Source: Candidatus Falkowiibacteriota bacterium (GTDB lineage: Bacteria; Patescibacteria; ABY1; BM507; UBA12075). From it: a DNA stretch of 10,548 nt. Shown in pieces: positions 1 to 6,788 of this stretch (position 1 is its first letter; each line of letters begins with the position of its first letter). Location: positions 1-10,548 of the forward strand of contig DAOVXE010000008.1 in assembly GCA_030636285.1 (NCBI GenBank), in the 5' to 3' direction. Made by a program: the position numbers and the translations under genes. The notes beneath the pieces are model-generated. The model searched no databases. It saw only the letters and a program-made list of their open reading frames with translations, and was not told where the DNA came from.

Positions 1-2
1 GA

Positions 3-242
3 GTTGATTATTTTAAGCCGCGCGGCGTGCCAATGCGTCATTTGGAGATAGTGGAATTAACGTGTGAAGAAATTGAAGCTTTACGTTTAAAAAACATTGT
101 CGGTTTGGATCAAAATGAATGTGCCGAAAAGATGAAAACATCGCAGAGCACATTGCAGAGAATTTTGTGTTCAGCCGGCGCGAAAGTTACCGATGCCTTA
201 ATAAATGGCAAGGCGATTAGAATTATTAGCAGTGATAAGTAA
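3..242 (+). CDS. UPF0251/DUF134 HTH protein, 5'-truncated
   Basis: This is the C-terminal part of a small predicted DNA-binding protein; the frame is open to the left edge, so the start lies outside the window. In the family, the segment reading YFKPRGVPMRHLE here follows an N-terminal Cys/Arg-rich stretch that is missing from this window. It is followed by the typical sequence ELTCEEIEALRLKNIVGLDQ and then a sigma-70 region 4-like helix-turn-helix (AEKMKTSQSTLQRIL) and the closing segment ALINGKAIRI. Known: UPF0251 proteins are widespread in bacteria and archaea and are annotated only as predicted DNA-binding proteins; their targets are unknown. A GTG at 27 is in frame but lies inside the conserved domain, so it is not the real start. 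The gene ends 20 bases before a hairpin-T terminator and is therefore the last gene of its transcript. Confidence 0.85.
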   Translation, partial: VDYFKPRGVPMRHLEIVELTCEEIEALRLKNIVGLDQNECAEKMKTSQSTLQRILCSAGAKVTDALINGKAIRIISSDK

Positions 243-262
243 AAGATTAATAGATGTTTGAT

Positions 263-292
263 AAAAAAAACGGGTAAGGCCGTTTTTTTTTT
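263..292 (+). terminator. Rho-independent terminator after DUF134 gene
   Basis: The stem AACGG / CCGTT, extended by an A-run pairing with a T-run, closes a short GTAAGG loop and is followed directly by ten T residues. It lies 20 bases after the DUF134 stop. The T-tract overlaps the -35 region proposed for the next gene. Confidence 0.75.
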
Positions 293-320
293 GCTTTTAA
301 CCCCTTAAATATGGTAAAAT
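291..320 (+). promoter_or_regulatory. Promoter of sulfatase-like/PhoD gene
   Basis: There is an extended -10 box, TGG-TAAAAT (312-320), with a weak -35 TTGCTT (291-296) at an 18-base spacing. Transcription would start at about 326-328. That is at or after the ATG at 325, which favours the ATG at 355 as the translation start. Inferred from sequence only. Confidence 0.5.
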
Positions 321-354
321 TTATATGTATTTAATAATAAATTTTAAGAGCTGT

Positions 355-3300
355 ATGAGGAATTTTTATATTATAGCGCTAGTACTGATTTTAATAATTG
401 TGCCAGCACTTTTTTTAGTGCTATTACCAATAGATCTATTAGCTGAAGAAGAAGTCATTGTTGAAACAGCGGTTGACGAGCCGCAAGCCATGAATATAGT
501 TGTTTTTATGACCACTGACCAGCGCTGGGACACGATCGGGGATAATCAAATAAACGTGGATATCAACACCCAATTCGGGCGAAGCGTGATGCCTAATGTG
601 CAGAGCAAACTGATTGACCAGGGAGTGGTTTTTAACCAAGCTTACGTTACCACGCCGCTTGCCAGTCCGGCGCGGGCCAGTGTTCTTTCCGGCGGTTATC
701 TGGCGCAGAATACCGGCGTACTGACAAATGAAGATCCCAACGGGGGCGTGGCGCGTTTCCGCGATCAAGACACGATCGCGACCCAACTGCAAAATACTGG
801 CTACAAAACCGGCTTTGTCGGATCATATTTAGGCGGATACGCGGACAAGGACAACTATATTCCGCCTGGTTGGTCCAGCTTTTGCGGAGTAAACGAAGCA
901 AACAATTGGAATAATTATTCAATCACCCATGGCGCAAGCGAAAGCAAAGCCGCGCGAGGCCAAACAACCCGGGAAAGCGAATATATTGTTGAAAAACAAG
1001 CCGAGTTGGCGCTTGATTTTATAGATAAAACCAATGGCTCGCCTTATTTTTTACTGTTTAGCACCGATACCCCGCGTTATCCGGCTACCCCTGCCTTAGG
1101 CGATGAGAGCCTTTATGAGGGTTATAAATATCGTTCGCGAAGCTACGCTGAAAATAACGTGGCTGATAAGCCGGCCTGGGCGCGTGATCAGGCTGATAAG
1201 CGCTTTTCCACTCTTAAAGATTCGCGCGACGATTTTCACTTGCGCCAGTTAAGGGCCTTAAACAGCGTGGACCAGGCAGTCGGGGATATAATAGATAGGA
1301 TCGCTGATCAGGGACAGCTGGATAATACTGTTTTTATATTTACCTCAACCAACGGCTATCTTTGGGGCGAGCACAAACTCTGGGGCAAGAACGCGCCTTA
1401 TGACGAAGCTTTGCATGTGCCTTTGGTTCTGGTCCATCCGGGAATCAGTGCCAGGCAGATTGATGAGCTGGTGGCAGCCAATCTGGACGTTGGCGCGACT
1501 ATCCTGGGCGCGGCCGGAATCGCGCGAGAAACCGATGGCCGCAACCTGATACCTTATTTAAATGGCCAGCGCTCTGATTGGCGCGAGCAAATATTTATTG
1601 AGTCTTTTCATCCGGAACACGGTTTTGTTGGATTTAAATCAAAAGATTATTCCTACATTGACTATATTACAGGTGAAAGTGAATATTACGACCATACTAT
1701 TGATCCTTTGGCAAAGGCCAACAAAGCCGGAAGCGTGGAATATGATGAGATCATCAGCTTGCTCCAGGCGTCTTTGGAGCCAAACAAGGGAGCCTTTATT
1801 ACTAATTTAAGTATCCCTTTGGCAGCGCCGGGAACCATGTACAGCGCGGATCTTTCTTCCTGGGGCGCGTCGCCATTTACCTACTCCCTTTACAAAGGAT
1901 CCATTCCCCCCGGACTGAATTTGGACACTGACAATGGAGTTATTTCAGGCCAGGCGGCTGCTGATTTAAGGCAGAATATTTCCATTAAAGCCGGGAGCGC
2001 CAAAACAGCCACGCATAGCGGTTGGCCGCAAACTCATATCCGCGAGTATATTTTAGCCAGTGGGGACAGCGCTGGTTCAGCTTTGACCCATGGGCCGGTG
2101 ATAGGCGCTATGACTGAGAACAGCGCTGGTATTTGGCTACGGATAGAGCCGGGTGGGAGCGCGCAGATCAAATATACGGCCGACCCTGAGCTGGATAGTG
2201 GCTGGCAATGGTCTTCCGCTGTTACTACCGGAGCGGAAAAAGACTATACCGGTATAATTTCGCTTAGCGGTTTGGAACCGGATACGCTCTATTATTATCG
2301 GATTTACATAAACGGCGAAGAATATAAGACAAATAAAGAACTTGAGTTTAAGACTTTTCCCCGTTTGGGCAAGGAATTAACCCTGGGTTTTATCGCGGAC
2401 GCGGCTGCTGATCCTAATGTGTCGGCTCCGGCAATTATTTCTCTATCACGCGAAAATCCGGATGTTCTGCTTATGATCGGGGACATGGACCATGGCAATC
2501 CGGCGAGTCTGGGTGAATACCGGGCCATGCACCGGGCAAATCGCGGTAATGAAAAACAAGTGGGAGCGGCGCTTAAAGATTATATTTTATATAATACGCC
2601 AACAGTTTACGTCTGGGATGATCATGATTACGGCGAAAACCAGGGGGACAAAAATACCAAGAGTAAAAAAGATGCTTTAAGGGCATACAAAGAGTATTGG
2701 CCAAGCTATGATCTGGCAAGGGAAGAAGAAGGAATTTGGCAGAATTTTAAATATGGTAATTTAGCCGAAGTTTTTATTCTGGATGTACGCAGCCAGCGTG
2801 ATCCAGACACATATAAGGATCCTGCGTTTATTCCGGATAGCAAGGCAAGATCCAACCGCGACGCGCTCCGCTTTGACGCCTGCCGCTCCATGTTGGATGG
2901 CAACCTGTGCCCGACCAGTCTGCCGACCGGGCAAAAAGAATGGCTTAAGGACGCGCTCTGGTATTCCAATGCCAAATGGAAGATAATAGTTACTCCTGTA
3001 ACCTGGAACCCAACGACCGAGAAAGACGATGCTTGGTGGGACTTTAGAGCCGAGCGTTTGGAATTGATGGCTTATTTAAGATCACGCGGCATTTCCGGCG
3101 TAATATTCGTGTCCGCCGACCTTCATACCGGCGGGGCGATTGATGACGGCACATATTCCGGCTACCCGGAAATGAGCGTGCCAGACCTTAATCTGGGCGG
3201 CGCCGAAGTGGCCTGCCGGCTTCACAACCCGGACAGGGAGAGCAATTGCGGGAATTGGTCCCACGGCATTGTGGCTGGCGGCTCCGGCTACGGGCTAATT

Positions 3301-4143
3301 ACTTTAACGCCAAATCAAGCAATAATCGCGGCTAAAAATACTTTTGGGCAAGACACGACCGGAGTGGCGCCCTTGGTTATTGATTATCAGAGCGGTTCAC
3401 TTACCAGCCTTGGCAACAATGCGGTGAATAAAAGTTTAAGCGTTATAAACAGGGGAAATAATTTGGAAGGCCTTTCGGAAATAACTGACCGTTTCTACAG
3501 CCAGGGCGCGCTTGCTTTTGCGCCCGCGCCGGCTCCACCGCCTGTCCCGCTTGAAGTCGTTCCAGGATTTGAGAGAGTTAAGCTTACGGTTAAGAACAAG
3601 AAAATGTATCAGAACTTGCAAGGCAGAATTATGCTTACGGTTGAACAAAACGGCGAGGCTTATTATGTTCATCCGGACAATGAAACTATCTATTTCCTGG
3701 GTCGGCCAACAGATGCTTTTGCTGTTATGCGCGAGCAGGGCATTGGGATCACGAATGCTAATCTGATGAAGATTCCGGTCGGTTTTGGTTCTGCTGTTGG
3801 CCCGGACAGTGATGGAGATGGGCTTTCTGATATGCTGGAAGACGCTTTTGGCACTAATCCGGCCTTATTTGATACTGACAGCGACGGGCATGATGACAGG
3901 TCAGAAATTGAAAAAGGCTTTAATCCTTTGCTTCCGAATATTAATCTAAACCTTAGTAAATGGTTTACTAATTTACAGCTGGGCAAAATATTTTTGGCTG
4001 TTGAGCAAAACGGCGAAGCCTGGTACGTTAATCCGGCTGACTCTAAACGTTACTTTTTAGGACGCCCCGCCGACGCTTTCGCAATGATGAGGAATTTGGG
4101 CCTGGGCGTTTCTAATACGGATTTTAGCAGTTTAAGTGAATAA
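355..4143 (+). CDS. Exported pseudo-sulfatase / PhoD-like phosphatase fusion
   Basis: Secreted or membrane-anchored 1262-residue multidomain protein (numbering from ATG 355). Order: hydrophobic signal or anchor (about 4-27); sulfatase-type alkaline-phosphatase fold (about 46-470); Ig-like He_PIG-type domain (about 483-550, core IPPGLNLDTDNGVISG); Fn3-like PhoD N-domain (about 579-675); PhoD metallophosphatase (about 680-1010); Pro-rich linker (1056-1065); repeat 1 (1083-1142); TSP3-like calcium-binding DSDGDG / DTDSDG segment (1151-1195); repeat 2 (1203-1262). PhoD metal motifs look intact: GD (D710), WDDHD (754-758), LDVRSQR (809-815), SADLH (D922, H924). The sulfatase half keeps the fold signature, but the formylglycine Cys is Ala103, metal Asp residues are Thr54 and Thr332, the GK lysine is Ser157, and both His of HxPH are Asp238 and Arg241. 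Inference: phosphodiesterase or phosphatase at the cell surface, with the sulfatase domain as a binding module. An ATG at 325 would add ten residues, but AAGAG precedes 355 and the -10 box argues against 325. Substrate unknown. Confidence 0.85.
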   Translation: MRNFYIIALVLILIIVPALFLVLLPIDLLAEEEVIVETAVDEPQAMNIVVFMTTDQRWDTIGDNQINVDINTQFGRSVMPNVQSKLIDQGVVFNQAYVTTPLASPARASVLSGGYLAQNTGVLTNEDPNGGVARFRDQDTIATQLQNTGYKTGFVGSYLGGYADKDNYIPPGWSSFCGVNEANNWNNYSITHGASESKAARGQTTRESEYIVEKQAELALDFIDKTNGSPYFLLFSTDTPRYPATPALGDESLYEGYKYRSRSYAENNVADKPAWARDQADKRFSTLKDSRDDFHLRQLRALNSVDQAVGDIIDRIADQGQLDNTVFIFTSTNGYLWGEHKLWGKNAPYDEALHVPLVLVHPGISARQIDELVAANLDVGATILGAAGIARETDGRNLIPYLNGQRSDWREQIFIESFHPEHGFVGFKSKDYSYIDYITGESEYYDHTIDPLAKANKAGSVEYDEIISLLQASLEPNKGAFITNLSIPLAAPGTMYSADLSSWGASPFTYSLYKGSIPPGLNLDTDNGVISGQAAADLRQNISIKAGSAKTATHSGWPQTHIREYILASGDSAGSALTHGPVIGAMTENSAGIWLRIEPGGSAQIKYTADPELDSGWQWSSAVTTGAEKDYTGIISLSGLEPDTLYYYRIYINGEEYKTNKELEFKTFPRLGKELTLGFIADAAADPNVSAPAIISLSRENPDVLLMIGDMDHGNPASLGEYRAMHRANRGNEKQVGAALKDYILYNTPTVYVWDDHDYGENQGDKNTKSKKDALRAYKEYWPSYDLAREEEGIWQNFKYGNLAEVFILDVRSQRDPDTYKDPAFIPDSKARSNRDALRFDACRSMLDGNLCPTSLPTGQKEWLKDALWYSNAKWKIIVTPVTWNPTTEKDDAWWDFRAERLELMAYLRSRGISGVIFVSADLHTGGAIDDGTYSGYPEMSVPDLNLGGAEVACRLHNPDRESNCGNWSHGIVAGGSGYGLITLTPNQAIIAAKNTFGQDTTGVAPLVIDYQSGSLTSLGNNAVNKSLSVINRGNNLEGLSEITDRFYSQGALAFAPAPAPPPVPLEVVPGFERVKLTVKNKKMYQNLQGRIMLTVEQNGEAYYVHPDNETIYFLGRPTDAFAVMREQGIGITNANLMKIPVGFGSAVGPDSDGDGLSDMLEDAFGTNPALFDTDSDGHDDRSEIEKGFNPLLPNINLNLSKWFTNLQLGKIFLAVEQNGEAWYVNPADSKRYFLGRPADAFAMMRNLGLGVSNTDFSSLSE
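3601..4140 (+). repeat. Two ~50-residue C-terminal protein repeats around a TSP3-like segment
   Basis: Two copies of a module share the pattern VEQNGEAxYVxP....YFLGRPxDAFAxMR.xGxGxxN. They start near 3601 and 3961. Between them lies the acidic DSDGDG / DTDSDG calcium-binding stretch (3805-3939). The copies are clearly homologous but differ at many positions, so the duplication is old. I recall this module at the C-termini of other CPR secreted proteins; its function is not known to me. It could attach the protein to the cell surface. Confidence 0.75.
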
Positions 4144-4157
4144 ATTAATCTAGAAAT

Positions 4158-4209
4158 AAAAAAACTACTCCCTCACCTTTTTACTAAAAGGTGAGGGAGT
4201 AGTTTTTTT
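4158..4209. terminator. Bidirectional terminator, 24-bp perfect stem
   Basis: A perfect inverted repeat (4158-4181 / 4186-4209) with a TACT loop has seven A residues on the left and seven T residues on the right. It therefore works as an intrinsic terminator in both directions. It lies between the convergent sulfatase-like/PhoD gene and the VIT-like gene, 14 and 6 bases from their stops. The GC-rich core, CTCCCTCACC, resembles the palindromic element found inside mutM. Confidence 0.92.
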
Positions 4210-4215
4210 GTATAA

Positions 4216-4692
4216 TTATTCAAATACAGCGTGAATCAGATTACCGACGTAATGAGTTATGATAATAACAGTAATGGCAATAAGAAGGTGTTCGGCAATT
4301 ACTCTATAGGGTTTGGCTTTCTGCGATTTGGCGATAAACCAGCTTAAGGCTGACAGTAGAAATAAGCCGTAAATTATGCTAATCCAAATAGCGGTTGTAA
4401 GCTCAAATATTAGAATCGGGATAATAAAAGTAGAGGAAAAGCCAATCTTGGAAATAAATGTCGCGATTGTGGCTGCCCATACCTCTTTATTGGTTTTTTG
4501 GTTATCCGCTTCCTCGGATACATGGATGCCAAGAGCGTCAGAAAAAGAGTCAGCAATCGCGATACTTAAGATGCCACCCAGCACCACAAGCCTTGAGCCA
4601 ACACTGGAGTGAAGGCCCACCATCATGCCCAGCGTTGTTATTATTCCGGAGGTTAAGCCGAAAGAAAATCCTTTGAGCGCGGAGTTTTTCAT
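4216..4692 (-). CDS. VIT1/CCC1-like integral membrane protein
   Basis: A 158-residue membrane protein with about five hydrophobic segments (near 10-27, 35-54, 73-95, 100-122 and 133-152). The N-terminal half carries FGLTSGIITTLGMMVGL followed by GGILSIAIADSFSDALGIHVSEE. This matches the layout of the VIT/CCC1 family (first helix with Gly-rich turn, second helix with small residues and acidic groups, then a charged Glu-rich loop). Known: plant VIT1 and yeast CCC1 move Fe2+ or Mn2+ out of the cytosol; short prokaryotic homologues are mostly uncharacterised. Inference: a metal-ion transporter or a relative of one; the exact substrate cannot be read here. The gene stands alone, convergent with the large secreted-protein gene and divergent from mutM. 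There is no Shine-Dalgarno, and the -10 box sits six bases before the ATG, suggesting a leaderless mRNA. Confidence 0.7.
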   Translation of the reverse strand: MKNSALKGFSFGLTSGIITTLGMMVGLHSSVGSRLVVLGGILSIAIADSFSDALGIHVSEEADNQKTNKEVWAATIATFISKIGFSSTFIIPILIFELTTAIWISIIYGLFLLSALSWFIAKSQKAKPYRVIAEHLLIAITVIIITHYVGNLIHAVFE

Positions 4693-4698
4693 ATTTAA

Positions 4699-4727
4699 AT
4701 TATCCCTTAATTTTGAGTTTTTTGCAA
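4699..4727 (-). promoter_or_regulatory. Leaderless promoter of VIT-like gene
   Basis: On the minus strand, -35 TTGCAA (4727-4722) and -10 GATAAT (4704-4699) are separated by exactly 17 bases. The -10 box ends six bases before the ATG, so the predicted first base of the transcript is the A of the start codon. Confidence 0.6.
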
Positions 4728-4740
4728 GAAAATTTTAATA

Positions 4741-4769
4741 TTGCGCAGTAATGAATGTAGTTGTATAAT
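4741..4769 (+). promoter_or_regulatory. mutM: Leaderless promoter of mutM
   Basis: -35 TTGCGC (4741-4746) and a perfect -10 TATAAT (4764-4769) are separated by 17 bases. The -10 box ends six bases before the ATG at 4776, giving a predicted leaderless transcript. The geometry is the same as that of the divergent VIT-like gene. Confidence 0.65.
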
Positions 4770-4775
4770 TATTTT

Positions 4776-5684
4776 ATGCCTGAATTGCCAGAAGTTGAGA
4801 TCGTTGTGCGTAATTTGCGTATGAGGATTTTAAACAAAAAAATAAATAAGATTAATATTCTGCTGCCAAGGATTGTAAAATCAAGGAGTTTAAAAAAAAT
4901 TTTGCTGGGAAATAAATTTGTAAATGTTGAACGGATAGGGAAGTTGATAGTGATTACTTTGGAGCGGGGCGGATATTTATTGGCGCATCTTAAGATGACC
5001 GGGCAGTTGATATATTTCTCTCACCCTACCTCACCCCCAGCCCCTCTCCTTCGTAAGGAGAGGGGGACAAAGAGTAGCAAACAAATTATTATTGTTGGCG
5101 GGCATAACGACGGGATAAAACCAGAAGAGATGCCAGGCAGATGGACCAGGGTTATTTTTATTTTTAGTGATAGATCAAAATTATATTTTAATGATTTGCG
5201 CACCTTTGGCTATTTGCGCATCGTTAATAGTAAAGAATTAGAAATAGTTAAAAGTAAGTTCGGGGTTGAGCCGCTAGGTATAGAATTAACTCTAAACCTG
5301 CTTAAAGAAAAAATAAAATTCAGAAAAACATCAATCAAGGCTTTGCTTTTGAACCAGCAGGTAATAGCGGGCTTGGGTAATATATATGTTGATGAAATAT
5401 TGTTCGCTGCCGGAGTAATGCCCACAAGAGTCGCGAATAGCCTAAAGACAAGAGAAATTAAGAGTATTTATAACACGATTAGGCCGATATTGAAAAAAGC
5501 GATCAAGGCGCGCGGCACAACGTTTAATAATTTTGTTGACGCTGATGGCAATATTGGGAATTTTGTTTCTCAGCTTAAAGTCTATGGCCGGAATGGAAAA
5601 AAATGTAAAAAGTGTGCTAGTATAATAAAGAAGTTAAAAGTAGCCGGACGGGGTACTCACTACTGTCCTGATTGCCAAAAATAA
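4776..5684 (+). CDS. mutM: Formamidopyrimidine-DNA glycosylase (Fpg/MutM)
   Basis: Base-excision repair enzyme that removes 8-oxoguanine and formamidopyrimidines and then cuts the strand by beta/delta elimination. The start at 4776 is fixed by MPELPEVE: Pro2 must become the N-terminal nucleophile, and Glu3 and Glu6 follow. An in-frame ATG 15 bases upstream would bury Pro2 and lies before the predicted transcription start. Other family marks: Lys56 in RIGKLIV, Met74 in LKMTGQL, NDLRTFG (139-145), the helix-two-turn-helix GLGNIYVDE (199-207) and a C-terminal zinc finger with Cys277, Cys280, Cys297 and Cys300, including the GRGTHYC loop. All catalytic parts are present. Length is 302 residues, against about 270 for the family. 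The excess is a roughly 20-residue insert (about 82-101) encoded by a palindromic repeat element between the MTGQL strand and the conserved VGGH segment. Confidence 0.96.
   Translation: MPELPEVEIVVRNLRMRILNKKINKINILLPRIVKSRSLKKILLGNKFVNVERIGKLIVITLERGGYLLAHLKMTGQLIYFSHPTSPPAPLLRKERGTKSSKQIIIVGGHNDGIKPEEMPGRWTRVIFIFSDRSKLYFNDLRTFGYLRIVNSKELEIVKSKFGVEPLGIELTLNLLKEKIKFRKTSIKALLLNQQVIAGLGNIYVDEILFAAGVMPTRVANSLKTREIKSIYNTIRPILKKAIKARGTTFNNFVDADGNIGNFVSQLKVYGRNGKKCKKCASIIKKLKVAGRGTHYCPDCQK
5019..5070 (+). repeat. Palindromic repeat element inserted in frame in mutM
   Basis: A pyrimidine-rich run (CACCCTACCTCACCCCCAG) leads into an 11-bp perfect palindrome, CCCCTCTCCTT-CGT-AAGGAGAGGGG (5041-5051 / 5055-5065). 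It encodes SHPTSPPAPLLRKERG, a peptide absent from normal Fpg proteins. From memory, sequences translated as PPAPLL(K)RKERG come from dispersed REP-like palindromes in many unrelated bacteria. Boundaries are approximate. Confidence 0.75.
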
Positions 5685-5713
5685 TTAACAGTCAAGGAAT
5701 TTGAATATTTTCG

Positions 5714-5758
5714 TTTACTGTTAGTACCCTCTGGGGTATAATATGCCCTTTGGGCATA
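5714..5758 (+). promoter_or_regulatory. Rubrerythrin promoter with two palindromes
   Basis: A perfect -10 TATAAT (5737-5742) has a fair -35 TTTACT (5714-5719) at a 17-base spacing. Two inverted repeats flank or overlap the -10: TACCC-TCTG-GGGTA (5725-5738) and TATGCCC-TTT-GGGCATA (5742-5758). The second covers the predicted start site. They could be operator sites for a repressor or a 5' hairpin; which cannot be told from sequence. Confidence 0.6.
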
Positions 5759-5786
5759 ACTTGAATTATTATTAATAAATAAATTT

Positions 5787-6323
5787 ATGCAAAAAACACT
5801 GGGACCAAAAACTAAGAAAAATTTAGAAGAAGCGCTGGCCGGTGAATCAATGGCCAGGAATAAATATGACTGGTTTGCCAAAGAGGCAAAAAAAGAAGGC
5901 TATGTTCAGATGCAGAATATCTTTATGGAAACCGCTCTTAACGAAAAAGAGCATGCCAAACTCTGGGCAAAGGCTCTTGGGATAATTAACAAGACCGCGG
6001 AGAATTTAAAAGCAGCGGCCGAAGGCGAACTTTATGAACATTCTGATATGTATGTTCGCATGGCCAAAGAGGCAAAAGAAGAGGGGCATGACGATATTGC
6101 TAAATCATTTCTAATGGTTGCGGAAGCTGAAAAAGAACATGAAAAAAGATATCGGAAGCTTTTAGAAAACATTGAAAAAGATCAAGTATTTAAGCGCGAT
6201 AAGGTCAAGCGCTGGAAATGCAATAACTGCGGTTATATTCACGAAGGCAAAGAAGCCTTGGAAACCTGCCCGACCTGCCAACATCCCAGGGCCCATTTTG
6301 AGATATTTTGCGAAAGCTATTAG
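5787..6323 (+). CDS. Rubrerythrin with C-terminal rubredoxin domain
   Basis: Cytosolic non-haem iron peroxidase that reduces hydrogen peroxide to water using electrons passed from rubredoxin or NAD(P)H-dependent donors. The 178 residues comprise a four-helix diiron domain (about 1-135) and a rubredoxin-like FeS4 domain (about 143-175). Diiron ligands by family pattern: Glu20, Glu53 and His56 (LNEKEH), Glu81 and Glu84 (GELYEH), Glu115 and His118 (AEKEH). The iron-binding cysteines are C145, C148, C161 and C164 (CNNCGYIHEG ... CPTC). Everything needed for activity is present. The ATG at 5787 has no Shine-Dalgarno; the leader from the predicted start site is about 38 bases, with a palindrome at its 5' end. 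It follows mutM on the same strand but has its own promoter. Both genes deal with oxidative damage, so joint stress relevance is plausible though not shown. Confidence 0.95.
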   Translation: MQKTLGPKTKKNLEEALAGESMARNKYDWFAKEAKKEGYVQMQNIFMETALNEKEHAKLWAKALGIINKTAENLKAAAEGELYEHSDMYVRMAKEAKEEGHDDIAKSFLMVAEAEKEHEKRYRKLLENIEKDQVFKRDKVKRWKCNNCGYIHEGKEALETCPTCQHPRAHFEIFCESY

Positions 6324-6339
6324 CCAGCAGTCAATTTAT

Positions 6340-6359
6340 GTCAATTTATTGACTTTTTT
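6340..6359 (+). terminator. Probable weak terminator after rubrerythrin
   Basis: The stem GTCAAT-TT-ATTGAC is followed by six T residues, 16 bases after the stop codon. The stem is short and AT-rich with a two-base loop, so efficiency is uncertain. The left half also repeats upstream (AGTCAATTTATGTCAATTTA). Confidence 0.5.
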
Positions 6360-6428
6360 AGCTAATTATATTACAATAATCACGTAATTAATTAGTAATA
6401 TCATGTTACGCGCTTATAACACGTAAAC

Positions 6429-6521
6429 AAAAGTTATAATAAATGTAATTTAAACAAAAACGAGGATAAGAACAAGTTTTATCTTAGCATTTTTGTTTAA
6501 ATTACATTTATTATAACTTTT
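6429..6521. repeat. 32-bp perfect inverted repeat upstream of rpmG
   Basis: Arms 6429-6460 and 6490-6521 are perfectly complementary over 32 bases, with a 29-base centre that can form a small GATAA / TTATC stem. A perfect TATAAT (6435-6440) sits in the left arm, and by symmetry the same box faces inwards on the minus strand in the right arm. No ORF lies inside. It could be a MITE-like element, the promoter and 5' hairpin of rpmG, or a small structured RNA. The rest of 6324-6572 is AT-rich and holds nothing else I can name. Confidence 0.8.
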
Positions 6522-6572
6522 TCTAAGGCAAAAATATTTAGTGCGTAAGATGAGTTAGTAAACCATAAGATT

Positions 6573-6728
6573 ATGTCACAAGATAACATGATAAAAATGG
6601 AGTGCGGGGACTGTAAGCGGGTTAATTATTTTTCTCGTAAAAATAAAAAAACCTTAAAAGATCGGCTGCAGCTTAAAAAGTATTGTAAATTTTGCAAAAA
6701 GCATACATTGCACAAGGAAACTAAATAA
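6573..6728 (+). CDS. rpmG: 50S ribosomal protein L33
   Basis: A 51-residue zinc-ribbon ribosomal protein of the large subunit. Family marks are the two CxxC pairs (C11-C14 and C38-C41), the central NYFSRKNKK segment and the closing [17 protein letters not shown], which is nearly the family consensus. It is the cysteine-containing (zinc-binding) type. The ATG at 6573 adds a short MSQDNMIK leader before the conserved core; ATGs at 6588 and 6597 are possible but would shorten the usual N-terminus. There is no clear Shine-Dalgarno. In many bacteria rpmG sits with secE and nusG; here it stands alone, after the long inverted repeat and before a lipoprotein gene. Confidence 0.93.
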   Translation: MSQDNMIKMECGDCKRVNYFSRKNKKTLKDRLQLKKYCKFCKKHTLHKETK

Positions 6729-6788
6729 ATTTTGAATGCGCCCCATTACGCTAAGGTTTCGAGAGGTAAAAATTATGCGAATGATTTT

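Noticed and set aside
667..681. Ser104 of SPAR as an alternative formylglycine residue
   Set aside because: The motif needs Cys or Ser two residues before Pro105; that place is Ala103. Ser104 directly precedes Pro and aligns with the variable x position.
439..792. 117-codon minus-strand ORF inside the sulfatase-like gene
   Set aside because: Antisense shadow of a strongly supported coding frame; no recognisable domain or start signal.
6732..6788. TTG start of the lipoprotein gene, and the out-of-frame ATG at 6775 behind GAGAGG
   Set aside because: The TTG start would place 19 polar residues before the signal peptide; the ATG at 6775 opens only 16 codons before a stop. A short leader peptide cannot be excluded but has no support.
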